A stretch of DNA of 21,296 nt from positions 1-21,296 of the forward strand of contig JBQCCR010000003.1 in assembly GCA_051961995.1 (NCBI GenBank), given 5' to 3'. Positions 1-7,963 of this stretch are shown here, piece after piece. Every line of letters starts with the position of its first letter. The stretch's first letter is position 1. Both the position numbers and the translations under genes were made by a program. The stretch is from 66-474 sp051961995 (GTDB lineage Bacteria; Pseudomonadota; Gammaproteobacteria; Xanthomonadales; Rhodanobacteraceae). The notes under the pieces were generated by a model. That model was not told where the DNA came from and made no database searches. It was given only the letters and a program-made list of their open reading frames with translations.

Positions 1-1
1 C

Positions 2-451
2 ACGAGCTCCGACAAGGGAACCGTGACAAGGCACGGCGACCAGAAGTGGTCCGGCACGTATGCCCAAGGCCTCTCCTGGAACCGCGGCAAACCCTGGAAC
101 GGTCCGGATGGAAAAGGGGGCACGTACCAGGACGGGCATGACGTGAAAATGGTCCAGAACAAGGATGAAGCCGACATGGGTCCGACCGCCGGTCCCGGCG
201 AAATCGTCAGCGGCACCGGCCAGGTCGTTCACCCGGGTCAGAAAAAAGGCCAGGACACAGGCGGCGGCCAGACCGACGACGCCGGCACCACCCACAGCGG
301 CGGCCGGAATGCGCAGGGCCAGTACATCGCGCCTTCCGGCCAGGATGCGCCCGTCAAGCCGAAGGAACAGGGTACGCTGAAGATGGACTACAACGGCAAG
401 AACGGCGCGATCGACCCCAAGGTCAACGGCACCAACGGCGGGGGTGGTTGA
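2..451 (+). CDS. Gly-rich hydrophilic protein of unknown function, probably 5'-truncated by the window edge
   Basis: The reading frame is open from base 2 to the TGA at 449-451. An in-frame GTG at 23 with AAGGGA three bases upstream is a possible internal start, but the frame runs off the left edge, so the gene probably begins outside the window. The product is strongly hydrophilic and rich in Gly, Asp, Lys, Gln and Thr. It has no cysteine, no membrane segment and no recognisable catalytic motif. Its composition (WSGTYAQGLSWNRGKPWNG near the start, NGTNGGGG at the end) suggests a disordered or extracellular protein. I do not recognise the family. The same frame stays open for about 60 more codons after the stop; see the next entry. 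The strand is fairly secure because the residue pattern is non-random and no better frame competes. The function is unknown. Confidence 0.5.
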   Translation, partial: TSSDKGTVTRHGDQKWSGTYAQGLSWNRGKPWNGPDGKGGTYQDGHDVKMVQNKDEADMGPTAGPGEIVSGTGQVVHPGQKKGQDTGGGQTDDAGTTHSGGRNAQGQYIAPSGQDAPVKPKEQGTLKMDYNGKNGAIDPKVNGTNGGGG

Positions 452-689
452 GTTGCAGGTCGTGGCGGCGGACGCGGGGGCGTTCGCCGCCGACACACAC
501 GAAGTGGTGAACGTGCGTGCTTCGTCTCCAGCAACATTTCCGGGCAGGACGGCAAGGTCACGCAGGGGCCCGCTTCGTCGCACACGCAAACGACCACAAG
601 CGAGGAAACCGCAACGACCGCTTTCCACAAGCCATGAAGTGGATGGCTTCAATCTGTTCTGCACCTATGATGCGCAGGAGGGCCGGTAG
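452..689 (+). pseudogene. Possible decayed coding remnant downstream of the Gly-rich gene
   Basis: This 258-base gap before the peptidase gene has no intact gene. Two stretches read like protein but lie in different frames. After the stop at 451 the same frame continues to a TGA at 635-637, with a GRGGGRGG run followed by SSNISGQDGKVTQGPASSHT and a Thr/Ser-rich tail. The +1 frame then gives VDGFNLFCTYDAQEGR ending at the TAG at 687-689. Joining them needs a frameshift near 630-640. This could be a broken 3' part of the upstream gene or a separate decayed gene. High-GC DNA gives long accidental frames, so the call is weak. Confidence 0.25.
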
Positions 690-709
690 GCCTCGGCAAG
701 AGAAACGAT

Positions 710-1420
710 GTGACAGCAACCCCCACGTTTGTACGTCCCGCATCATCCAGCGCGCGGGGGCAGCAGCTCCCGTGCATCTTGACGGCAATGCTCGCCTGCG
801 CGTGCTCGCTGACGGCCCACGCGCAACCACGGCCCTCATCCGTCCTCGCATGCAACAAGACTGCGCCCGCGCCCTCCCCGGCTTATGCGGCGCGCATCGC
901 GGCAATGGATCGCAAGCTCGGCATCCCGCCGGGTTACGGCCCATCGCACGGGTTGACGCTGGTGCCGGAACCGGCCGCGCTGGCCGTTGCCGGCCAGGAT
1001 CTGCGCGGACGGACCGTGCGCCTGGTACCCTCCGCCGCCGCCGCGCTCAAGCGGATGACGGCCGCGGCGGCCAGGGAAGGCGTGACATTGCAAATCGTTT
1101 CCGGTTTTCGCAGCGCGGCGTATCAAGCCGGCCTGCTGCGCGCCAAGTTGGATCGCGGCATGAGCATCACGACCGCACTGAGCATCAATACGCCGCCCGG
1201 CTACAGCGAACACCAGAGCGGTTGCGCGGTGGACGTGGCCACACCGCACAGCCCGGCTGCCGAGCAGAGCTTTGCGCGCACTCCCGCCTACGCCTGGTTG
1301 AACAGGCACGCGGCCGAATACGGGTTCCATCTTTCGTATCCGTCAGCCAATGCGCACGGCATCGAATTCGAGCCGTGGCATTGGCGGTATGTCGCGCCTG
1401 CGCCATCGAGCAGCCGATAA
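710..1420 (+). CDS. Exported D-alanyl-D-alanine carboxypeptidase, peptidase M15B / VanY type
   Basis: A 236-residue zinc peptidase predicted to trim D-Ala from peptidoglycan stem peptides in the periplasm. The GTG start at 710 gives an N-terminus with Arg9 and Arg16, a hydrophobic stretch (LTAMLACACSLTAHA) and a likely signal peptidase cut after Ala38. A start at the ATG at 788 would cut into that signal. The M15 core is clear: SGFRSAAYQ at 131-139, then GYSEHQSGCAVDV at 164-176 with zinc ligands His168 and Asp175, then EPWHW at 221-225 with catalytic Glu221 and zinc ligand His224. All expected catalytic residues are present. The region between 39 and 100 is probably a linker or substrate-binding lobe. 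The gene converges on the ABC-F gene with only 25 bases between them and no clear terminator hairpin. D,D- rather than L,D-specificity is inferred from family, not proven. Confidence 0.88.
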   Translation: MTATPTFVRPASSSARGQQLPCILTAMLACACSLTAHAQPRPSSVLACNKTAPAPSPAYAARIAAMDRKLGIPPGYGPSHGLTLVPEPAALAVAGQDLRGRTVRLVPSAAAALKRMTAAAAREGVTLQIVSGFRSAAYQAGLLRAKLDRGMSITTALSINTPPGYSEHQSGCAVDVATPHSPAAEQSFARTPAYAWLNRHAAEYGFHLSYPSANAHGIEFEPWHWRYVAPAPSSSR

Positions 1421-1445
1421 CCGGGCGGTTCCGGCGAGCCCGTGC

Positions 1446-3308
1446 TCAAGCCGCGTCGGCGGCGTAGAGATCAAGCAATTCGGCTTCGGCGCTGTCCAGT
1501 TCCGCGCGCACGTCGCGATGCCGCTCGCTGATTTCCGCGATGCGCACGGGATCATTCGCAGCCGAGGCGGCGTCGGCCAGTTGAGACTCGACCGCATCCA
1601 GCTGCGCCTGCAGCTCGGTGACACGCCGCTCGGCGCGTGCGACGCGTTGGGGATTGGTCTTGGCGGATCTACGCGGCGCGCTGCCGACGGGGTCCGCAAC
1701 CGCGTTTCGCTCGTCACGATTCGAGGGCGCACCCTGCGCCGGTTTCGAACGCAACCACGCCGCATACTCGTCCAGATCGCCATCGAATTTCTCGACGCGC
1801 CCGGCAGCCACGCGCCAGAAGGTGTCGCACACCAGGCCGATCAGATGGCGATCATGCGAAACCAGCACGATCGCGCCGGGGAAATCCGACAGCGCTTCGG
1901 CCAGCGCCTCACGCATGTCCAGGTCGAGATGGTTGGTGGGTTCGTCCAGCAGCAACACGTTCGGCTTGCGCCAGGCGATCAGCGCCAAGGCAAGGCGCGC
2001 CCGTTCGCCACCGGAAAAACCGTCCACGCTTTCGAACGCGCGATCCCCGGGAAAATCCCAGCGGCCGAGGAAATCCCGGAACGCCTGCGCGGATTCATTC
2101 GGCGCGAGTTCGCGCAGATGATCAACCGGTGATTGCCCCGCGCGCAACGACTCGACCGTGTGCTGCGCGAAATATCCGATCACCAGATCCGGATGCGCGC
2201 TGCGCTCGCCGGCCAGCAGCGATAGTTCGCCCACCAGCGTTTTCACCAGCGTGGATTTGCCTGCGCCGTTGGGACCGAGCAGGCCGACGCGATCGCCGGC
2301 TTCCAGGCCGAAGCCGACGTCGCGCAGGATACGAATATCACCGTACCCCGCATCCACATGGTTCAACCGGATCAGCGCGTGCGGCAGTTTCGCCGGTGGC
2401 AGGAAATCAATGTGCAGTGCGCGTTCGGCGCGCACCGCCTCGGTGCCGGCCAGCTTCGCCAGCCGCTTCATCCGCGATTGCGCCTGGGTCGCCTTGCTGG
2501 CCTTGGCCTTGAAGCGCGCGATGAACGCCTGCAGGTGCGCGCGCTCGGCCTGTTCCTTTTGATACGCGATCTGCTGCTGATGCAGGTGTTCGGCACGCTG
2601 GTGCTCGAACCGCGTGTAATCGCCGGTGTACAGGCGCGCGTGGCCGTCATGCAGATGCAGGATATGCGTGGACACACCGTCCAGGAATTCGCGATCGTGC
2701 GAAATCAGCAGCAGCGTGCCGGGATATTTCAGCAGCCATTGCTCCAGCCACAGCACCGCATCCAGATCGAGATGGTTGGTCGGTTCGTCCAGCAGCAACA
2801 AATCCGAAGGCATCATCAGCGCGCGCGCAAGGTTCAGCCGCACGCGCCAGCCACCGGAAAATTCCGACACCGCGCGCGTATGTGTTTCGGCGGGAAAACC
2901 CAGGCCGTGCAGCAGACGTCCGGCGCGGGCCGGCGCATCGTAACCGTTGAGCTCTTCCAGCCGATGATGTGCTTGCGCAACGGCTTCGTAATCCTCGCGC
3001 GCCATCGCCTCGGCTTCCTCGCGCGTCGCCGCGGCCACTTGCACGTCGCCACCCAGCACGAAATCGAGTGCGGCATCCGGCAGTGATGGCGTTTCCTGCG
3101 CGACGCTGGCGATGCGTAATCTGCCGGAAAGCTCCAGATCGCCGCGATCGGCTTCCAGTTCCCCCGTCAACGCGGCGAACAGCGAGGACTTGCCACAGCC
3201 ATTGCGGCCGACCACGCCCACACGCCAGCCGGCGTGAAGACTCAGGTCGACATCGGACAGCAGCAGGCGTTGGCCGCGGCGTAGCGCGAAATTGCGGAAG
3301 GAGATCAT
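1446..3308 (-). CDS. yheS: ABC-F family ATPase, YheS-like
   Basis: A 620-residue soluble protein with two ABC ATPase domains and no membrane segments, the layout of ABC-F translation factors that bind the ribosomal E site. Domain 1: Walker A GRNGCGKSS at 34-42, signature EFSGGW at 149-154, Walker B LLLLDEPTNHLDL at about 170-182. A charged interdomain linker with KAKASKATQAQSR lies at about 235-300. Domain 2: Walker A GPNGAGKST at 345-353, signature FSGGE at 431-435, Walker B LLLDEPTNHLDL at about 452-463. The last 70 residues are an Arg/Glu/Ala-rich coiled coil, as in YheS and Uup. Length and the tight N-terminus (MISFRNFALRRG) favour YheS over the shorter EttA. The ATG start lacks a Shine-Dalgarno sequence and may be leaderless (see the promoter entry). 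The exact cellular substrate is not defined by sequence. Confidence 0.9.
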   Translation of the reverse strand: MISFRNFALRRGQRLLLSDVDLSLHAGWRVGVVGRNGCGKSSLFAALTGELEADRGDLELSGRLRIASVAQETPSLPDAALDFVLGGDVQVAAATREEAEAMAREDYEAVAQAHHRLEELNGYDAPARAGRLLHGLGFPAETHTRAVSEFSGGWRVRLNLARALMMPSDLLLLDEPTNHLDLDAVLWLEQWLLKYPGTLLLISHDREFLDGVSTHILHLHDGHARLYTGDYTRFEHQRAEHLHQQQIAYQKEQAERAHLQAFIARFKAKASKATQAQSRMKRLAKLAGTEAVRAERALHIDFLPPAKLPHALIRLNHVDAGYGDIRILRDVGFGLEAGDRVGLLGPNGAGKSTLVKTLVGELSLLAGERSAHPDLVIGYFAQHTVESLRAGQSPVDHLRELAPNESAQAFRDFLGRWDFPGDRAFESVDGFSGGERARLALALIAWRKPNVLLLDEPTNHLDLDMREALAEALSDFPGAIVLVSHDRHLIGLVCDTFWRVAAGRVEKFDGDLDEYAAWLRSKPAQGAPSNRDERNAVADPVGSAPRRSAKTNPQRVARAERRVTELQAQLDAVESQLADAASAANDPVRIAEISERHRDVRAELDSAEAELLDLYAADAA

Positions 3309-3343
3309 CGCGGCATTATCGCAGACGCCGAATTGCCCTCTCG
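3309..3343 (-). promoter_or_regulatory. Candidate extended -10 promoter for the ABC-F gene, possibly leaderless
   Basis: On the minus strand TGCGATAATG lies just before the start codon: GATAAT at 3320-3315, preceded by TGC, which fits an extended -10. Transcription would start about 6-8 bases downstream, at or next to the ATG at 3308-3306, leaving no room for a ribosome binding site. None is visible. No good -35 is seen at the usual distance. Confidence 0.35.
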
Positions 3344-3420
3344 AATCTCTCGCCCGTAGTGATGTTCGACAAGCTCGGGCACGCTTCGCGCGTATCGAAC
3401 CACGAACTTTCGTCGAACCC

Positions 3421-3473
3421 GTTCGCCCTTCGATGCCTCAGGGCCTGCCCCGGAATGCTCATTCGGGGCGAAC
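3421..3473. repeat. REP-like intergenic inverted repeat, copy 1
   Basis: GTTCGCCC at 3421-3428 pairs exactly with GGGCGAAC at 3466-3473. A nested pairing of CCCCGGAAT with ATTCGGGG lies inside. The left half contains GATGCCTC, also found in the copy at 11351-11422. It lies in the 185-base gap between the end of clpB and the start of the ABC-F gene, where it could act as a terminator-like or mRNA-stabilising hairpin. Confidence 0.55.
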
Positions 3474-3493
3474 TGCCTGGTACCGGCACGGCG

Positions 3494-6091
3494 TCATCCT
3501 TTGCGGAACACCAGTTTCCCGCCTTCCGCGTCCACCTTGAGGGCGTCGCCCGCGCCGAATTCGCCCGAGAGGATTTTCTGCGCCAACGGATTCTCCAGTT
3601 GGGTCTGGATCGCGCGCTTCAACGGACGCGCGCCGTACACCGGATCGAACCCGGCATTGCCCAGCAGCACCAGCGCCGAATCCGAAAGTTCCAGCGTGAT
3701 CTGCCGCTCCTGCAAGCGTTTCGCCAGATACTGCGTCTGCAGGCGCGCGATCTCCCGGATCTGCGTCTTGTCCAGCGGATGGAACACCACGATCTCGTCC
3801 AGCCGGTTGATGAATTCCGGGCGGAAATGCGCCTGCACCACGCCCATCACCGCGGCTTTCATCTGCGTGTAGGCCTCGGGTGAATCCTCGTCGATGCCGC
3901 TGGCGGCGATCTCCTGGATCAGGTTCGACCCGAGGTTGGAGGTCATCACGATCACGGTGTTGCGGAAATCCACCGTGCGGCCCTGGCCGTCGGTGAGACG
4001 GCCGTCATCCAGCACCTGCAACAGGATGTTGAACACATCCGGGTGCGCCTTCTCCACTTCGTCCAGCAGGATCACGCTGTAGGGACGGCGGCGCACGGCT
4101 TCCGTCAGATAACCGCCTTCCTCGTAACCGACGTAGCCGGGCGGCGCGCCGATCAGACGCGCGACCGAGTGCTTCTCCATGAACTCGCTCATGTCGATCC
4201 GCACCATCGCCTCGGTGGTGTCGAACAGGAAGCCGGCGAGCGCCTTGCACAGCTCGGTCTTGCCCACGCCGGTGGGCCCCAGGAACAGGAACGATCCGTA
4301 GGGGCGATTGGGATCGGAAAGACCGGCGCGCGCGCGCCGGATTGCGTCGCTCACCGCGCGCACGGCCTCGTCCTGGCCGATCACGTTCTTGTGCAGCGCG
4401 TCTTCCATGTGCAGCAGCTTCTCGCGCTCGCCTTCCAGCATTTTCGAAACCGGGATGCCGGTCCAGCGCGAGACGACCTGCGCGATCTCTTCCGCGGTCA
4501 CCTTGTCCTGCAGCAGCGTGAACCCTTTGCTCTCCGCGGCTTGGGCGGCCTGCAATTGTTTTTCCAGTTCCGGCAACTTGCCGTACTGCAACTCGCTCAT
4601 GCGCGCGTAGTCCTGCCGGCGCTGCGCGGCCTCCAGCTCCAGGCGCGTCTGTTCGATCTGCTCCTTGACCTTGGTGGTGCCCGACACGGCGGCTTTCTCC
4701 GATTTCCACACTTCGTTCAAATCGGAGAACTCGCGCTCCAGTTTCTCGATGTCGGATTCGAGGTCCGCAAGCCGCTTCTGCGACTCGGGATCCTTCTCCT
4801 TCTTCAGCGCCTCGCGCTGGATCTTCAACTGGATCAGGCGGCGCTCCATGCGATCCAGCTCCTCCGGCTTGGAATCGATCTCCATGCGGATGCGCGAAGC
4901 GGCCTCGTCCATCAGGTCAATCGCCTTGTCGGGCAACTGGCGATCGGTGATGTAGCGATTCGACAACGTGGCCGCGGCGACGATCGCCGGATCGGTGATC
5001 TCGACGCCGTGGTGCACGGCATACTTTTCCTTCAGACCGCGCAGGATTGCGATGGTGTCTTCCACGCTCGGCTCGCCGACGAACACCTTCTGGAAGCGGC
5101 GCTCGAGCGCGGCGTCCTTCTCGATGTACTTGCGGTATTCGTCCAGCGTGGTCGCGCCGATGCAGTGCAGCTCGCCGCGCGCGAGCGCGGGCTTCAGCAT
5201 GTTGCCTGCATCCATTGCGCCTTCGGCCTTGCCTGCGCCGACCATCGTATGCAGCTCGTCGATGAACAGGATGATGCGGCCTTCCTGCTTGGCGAGATCA
5301 TTGAGCACGCCTTTCAGGCGTTCCTCGAATTCGCCGCGGAACTTGGCGCCGGCGATCAGCGCGCCCATGTCGAGGCTCAGCACGCGCTTGTCGCGCAGGC
5401 CCTCCGGCACTTCGTGGTTGACGATGCGCTGCGCAAGACCTTCCACGATCGCGGTCTTGCCCACGCCCGGTTCGCCGATCAGCACCGGGTTGTTCTTGGT
5501 GCGCCGCGAAAGCACCTGGATCACGCGGCGGATTTCCTCGTCGCGCCCGATCACCGGGTCCAGCTTGCCGCTCTCGGCGCGCGCGGTGAGATCAATGGTG
5601 AATTTCTCCAGCGCCTGGCGCTGGTCTTCCGCGTTCTCCGATTGCACGCGCTCGCCGCCACGCATCTTCTCGATCGCGGTTTCGATGTTTTGCTTGTGGG
5701 CACCGGCGGCCTTCAGCGCCGCGCCGACTTCGCCCTTGTTTTCCAGACACGCCAGCACGAACAACTCGGAGGCGATGAACTGGTCGCCACGCTGCTGGGC
5801 CAGCTTGTCGGTGAGGTTGAGCAGGCGCGTCAATTCGTTGCTGACGTTGATCTGGCCTTCCTGCCCGCGCACCTGTGGCAGCCGTTGCAGGATCTCGCCC
5901 ACGCGCTCGCGCAACAGCGGCACGTTCACACCGGCCTGCGCCAGCATCGGCGCGGTCGAGCCGCCCTGCTGGTCCAGCAGCGCGGCCAGCACGTGCGCGG
6001 GTTCCAGCATGTTGTGGTCGCGACCGACCGCCAGCGACTGAGCATCGCTGAGTGCCTGCTGGAAACGGGAAGTGAGTTTGTCGGGGCGCAT
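3494..6091 (-). CDS. clpB: ATP-dependent protein disaggregase ClpB
   Basis: An 865-residue hexameric AAA+ chaperone that, with DnaK, pulls polypeptides out of aggregates in the cytoplasm. The start MRPDKLTSRF at 6091 follows AAGGGA at a 6-base distance. A longer in-frame ATG at 6154 adds 21 unlike residues and would overlap the predicted promoter, so I reject it. Domains in order: Clp N-domain 1-145; AAA1 with Walker A GEPGVGKT at 206-213 and Walker B LFIDEL at about 275-280; the Glu/Arg-rich coiled-coil middle domain at about 410-525 that separates ClpB from ClpA; AAA2 with Walker A GPTGVGKT at 605-612 and Walker B ILLDEVEK at 674-681; and the usual C-terminal lid ending VFRKG. All catalytic motifs are intact and the length is standard. 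In E. coli clpB directly follows pgeF; here about 10.5 kb separates them. Confidence 0.98.
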   Translation of the reverse strand: MRPDKLTSRFQQALSDAQSLAVGRDHNMLEPAHVLAALLDQQGGSTAPMLAQAGVNVPLLRERVGEILQRLPQVRGQEGQINVSNELTRLLNLTDKLAQQRGDQFIASELFVLACLENKGEVGAALKAAGAHKQNIETAIEKMRGGERVQSENAEDQRQALEKFTIDLTARAESGKLDPVIGRDEEIRRVIQVLSRRTKNNPVLIGEPGVGKTAIVEGLAQRIVNHEVPEGLRDKRVLSLDMGALIAGAKFRGEFEERLKGVLNDLAKQEGRIILFIDELHTMVGAGKAEGAMDAGNMLKPALARGELHCIGATTLDEYRKYIEKDAALERRFQKVFVGEPSVEDTIAILRGLKEKYAVHHGVEITDPAIVAAATLSNRYITDRQLPDKAIDLMDEAASRIRMEIDSKPEELDRMERRLIQLKIQREALKKEKDPESQKRLADLESDIEKLEREFSDLNEVWKSEKAAVSGTTKVKEQIEQTRLELEAAQRRQDYARMSELQYGKLPELEKQLQAAQAAESKGFTLLQDKVTAEEIAQVVSRWTGIPVSKMLEGEREKLLHMEDALHKNVIGQDEAVRAVSDAIRRARAGLSDPNRPYGSFLFLGPTGVGKTELCKALAGFLFDTTEAMVRIDMSEFMEKHSVARLIGAPPGYVGYEEGGYLTEAVRRRPYSVILLDEVEKAHPDVFNILLQVLDDGRLTDGQGRTVDFRNTVIVMTSNLGSNLIQEIAASGIDEDSPEAYTQMKAAVMGVVQAHFRPEFINRLDEIVVFHPLDKTQIREIARLQTQYLAKRLQERQITLELSDSALVLLGNAGFDPVYGARPLKRAIQTQLENPLAQKILSGEFGAGDALKVDAEGGKLVFRKG

Positions 6092-6126
6092 GGCCGATCC
6101 CTTGATGAGCCGTGTCGAGGCAGGAG

Positions 6127-6155
6127 AAATGTGGCCGCCCCGGGCCGGATTCAAT
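6127..6155 (-). promoter_or_regulatory. Candidate sigma-32 (heat-shock) promoter for clpB
   Basis: On the minus strand ATTGAA begins at about 6156, followed after 15 bases by CCACATTT at 6134-6127. This matches the RpoH pattern CTTGAA-N13..17-CCCCATNT with one mismatch in each box. The implied transcript would start near 6120, about 30 bases before the ATG at 6091. ClpB is a classical heat-shock gene, so position and identity agree. Confidence 0.55.
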
Positions 6156-6162
6156 CATGCAG

Positions 6163-6191
6163 CTGCCGAAACGCCGCGCCGGCGCTATCAT
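6163..6191 (+). promoter_or_regulatory. Candidate sigma-70 promoter for the PlsC-family gene
   Basis: TATCAT at 6186-6191 matches five of six -10 positions. CTGCCG at 6163-6168 is a poor -35, but the 17-base spacing is ideal. It lies in the divergent clpB/PlsC spacer, about 35 bases upstream of the GTG start. Confidence 0.35.
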
Positions 6192-6223
6192 TTTCGCAGG
6201 GGGCTTCGAGTCGGGGAAAGGCG

Positions 6224-6982
6224 GTGGGCGTCATCGGTTTGGAAGCGCGCTCGGCGGCGGCGAAGCGCGCCGTCTGGACGGCATTCAACGCACTGCAATT
6301 GATCTACACGATCAGCTGGAGCGCCGGCTGCATCAGTCTGGCATTGCTGGTCCGGCTGCTGGGTGGCGGCCGCACGCGCCTGCCGCTGCGCATGGCGTCC
6401 AGACTGTGGGCACCGGGCCTGCTGCACGGCGCACTGGCGCGGGTGCAGGTGGAAGGGCTGGAGCGTGTGGACTGGTCGCGGCCGCACGTGTTCGTGGCCA
6501 ATCATCAGTCCATCATCGATGTCTGCGCGCTGTTCCGCGCGCTGCCCGTGCCGCTGCGTTTCGTGCTGAAGCAGGAACTGGCTTCGGTGCCTTTCATCGG
6601 CTGGTACGCGCGCGCAATGAGCATGGTGTTCATCGAGCGCGGCAAGGCGCACAGCGCCGCGCGCAGCCTGCACGCTGCGGCGCAACTGCTGGAACGCGGC
6701 GCCAACCTTTGCGCGTTTCCGGAAGGCACGCGCAGCCGCGGTGGCGAGTTGCGCCCGTTCAAGGGCGGCGTATTCCAGGCCGCGATCGCCGCGCAGGTGC
6801 CGGTGGTGCCGATCGCGATCCAGGGCAGCGGCGCAGTGCTGCCGCCTTCCGGCTTCCGCGTGCGGCCCGGCACGATCCGCCTGCGCATTGGTGAGCCGAT
6901 CGTCACGCTCGGGTTGCAAGCGCACGATCGCCAGCGGCTCGCCCAACACGCGCGTGAGGCGGTGACGGAGCTGATGCACTGA
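6224..6982 (+). CDS. 1-acyl-sn-glycerol-3-phosphate acyltransferase family protein (PlsC-like)
   Basis: A 252-residue membrane-associated acyltransferase predicted to add an acyl chain to lysophosphatidate in phospholipid synthesis. The frame is open far upstream across antisense clpB. I place the start at GTG 6224 because it follows GGGGAAAGG and gives a normal PlsC length. Residues 20-47 form one hydrophobic segment (LQLIYTISWSAGCISLALL). The catalytic H-X4-D motif is NHQSIID, with His94 and Asp99. The phosphate-binding motif FPEGTRSR is at 165-172, and an FIERGK block lies at 136-141. A VPVVPIAI strand precedes the C-terminal part, as is typical of the family. It is divergent from clpB and 65 bases upstream of otsB. 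The acyl-donor type, and whether this is the main PlsC or a paralogue, cannot be read from sequence. Confidence 0.87.
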   Translation: MGVIGLEARSAAAKRAVWTAFNALQLIYTISWSAGCISLALLVRLLGGGRTRLPLRMASRLWAPGLLHGALARVQVEGLERVDWSRPHVFVANHQSIIDVCALFRALPVPLRFVLKQELASVPFIGWYARAMSMVFIERGKAHSAARSLHAAAQLLERGANLCAFPEGTRSRGGELRPFKGGVFQAAIAAQVPVVPIAIQGSGAVLPPSGFRVRPGTIRLRIGEPIVTLGLQAHDRQRLAQHAREAVTELMH

Positions 6983-6989
6983 GCTTCGT

Positions 6990-7018
6990 TTGGTCATTCA
7001 CACCTCTTGCGGCACAAT
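6990..7018 (+). promoter_or_regulatory. Candidate sigma-70 promoter for otsB
   Basis: TTGGTC at 6990-6995 and CACAAT at 7013-7018 are separated by exactly 17 bases. Transcription would begin near 7025, some 20 bases before the GTG at 7048. The boxes match three and four of six consensus positions, so this is only a candidate. If it is wrong, otsB may be read from the PlsC-family gene 65 bases upstream. Confidence 0.4.
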
Positions 7019-7047
7019 GAACGATCGAGCCGCTTTGATGGATCGAG

Positions 7048-7821
7048 GTGCCGACGACCCGCTTCAAATCCGCCAATGCGATACCCGCCCCGCCCGCGCC
7101 CGGCGCGGACGACGAGTGGGCATTGTTCCTCGATGTGGACGGCACCCTGCTGGATTTCGCGTCGCATCCCGGCGGCGTACAGGTGGAATCACAACTGCAC
7201 GAAGATCTCGCCCGCCTGCATGAGCGCCTGCACGGCGCGCTGGCACTGCTGAGCGGCCGCACGCTGGCGCAACTGGATGATCTGTTCGGCTGGCGCGATC
7301 ACGCCGCCGCCGGCTTGCACGGCGCGCAACTGCGATTGGCCGACGGGCGCTCATCCGTAGATGATGGCGCACGCCTGGCCGCGCTGCGCGCACTCGCCGA
7401 ATCGCGCATGGCGACCATGCACGGCGTGTTGCTGGAAGACAAGCATCAGGCGCTTGCTCTGCACTATCGCAACGCGCCGCATCAGCGCGAACTCGTCGAG
7501 CAACTCGCGCGGGAATTGCTGCGGCGTGCCGGCAACGATTTCACCTTGCAGTACGGCAACCACGTGGTCGAACTGAAACCGGCCGGCGCCACCAAGGGCC
7601 GCGCACTCGCATTGTTGATGGACGGCGAACCCTTCCGTGGCCGGCAGCCGTGGGCGCTGGGCGACGATCTCACCGACGAGCACGCCTTCGAGGAAGTCAA
7701 TGCGCGCGGCGGCGTCAGCGTGGTCGTCGGCGCGCGCCGGCCGACGCATGCGAATTTCGCGCTGGACGACCCGCACACCGTACGCGCCTGGCTGAGCGGA
7801 ATCGCCGGGCGCAGCGGTTGA
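7048..7821 (+). CDS. otsB: Trehalose-6-phosphate phosphatase OtsB
   Basis: A 257-residue cytoplasmic HAD-superfamily phosphatase that converts trehalose 6-phosphate to trehalose. HAD motif I is LFLDVDGTLLDF, with nucleophile Asp29 and acid/base Asp31. Motif II is the LSGR segment at about 66-69. Lys in GATKGRAL serves as motif III. Motif IV is GDDLTDEHAF at 205-214. This DxDGT plus GDDxTDE pattern defines the OtsB family. The start is a GTG at 7048; the first 23 residues are a Pro/Ala-rich lead before the core, and the ribosome site (GATCGAG) is weak. It is the first gene of the otsB-GH15-otsA set. The 142-base gap to the next gene holds a hairpin repeat, so expression of the two downstream genes may be tuned separately. 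OtsB and OtsA together imply de novo trehalose synthesis, probably for osmotic or desiccation stress. Confidence 0.95.
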   Translation: MPTTRFKSANAIPAPPAPGADDEWALFLDVDGTLLDFASHPGGVQVESQLHEDLARLHERLHGALALLSGRTLAQLDDLFGWRDHAAAGLHGAQLRLADGRSSVDDGARLAALRALAESRMATMHGVLLEDKHQALALHYRNAPHQRELVEQLARELLRRAGNDFTLQYGNHVVELKPAGATKGRALALLMDGEPFRGRQPWALGDDLTDEHAFEEVNARGGVSVVVGARRPTHANFALDDPHTVRAWLSGIAGRSG

Positions 7822-7840
7822 ATCAAATGTACCTTGATCC

Positions 7841-7930
7841 CGTTCGCATTGAGCGTAGCTCGCAGCGAGCGGAGTCGAAATGCAAGCCGCCCTTCGGCTC
7901 GACCCTGCGAGCCCAGGCCCAGGGCGAACG
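7841..7930. repeat. REP-like intergenic inverted repeat, copy 2
   Basis: CGTTCGC at 7841-7847 pairs with GCGAACG at 7924-7930. Inner partial pairings include the imperfect palindrome AGCTCGCAGCGAGC. It lies inside the otsB-GH15 gap and shares its terminal CGTTCG arms with the repeats at 3421-3473 and 11351-11422. An ATG inside it at 7880 is in frame with the GH15 gene but is not likely to be its start. Confidence 0.55.
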
Positions 7931-7963
7931 TTAGAAACCATTTCCCGCCACAAGGAGTCCGCC

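Noticed and set aside
1421..1445. Terminator between the convergent M15 peptidase and ABC-F genes
   Set aside because: Only 25 bases long, with no stem of useful length and no U-tract.
517..1467. A 316-codon plus frame overlapping the M15 peptidase
   Set aside because: Arg-rich out-of-frame reading. The M15 motifs are in the frame starting at 710.
4043..6982. A 979-codon open frame on the plus strand across clpB and the PlsC-family gene
   Set aside because: Its first three quarters are the antisense of clpB with no protein-like motifs. Only the part from 6224 is a real gene.
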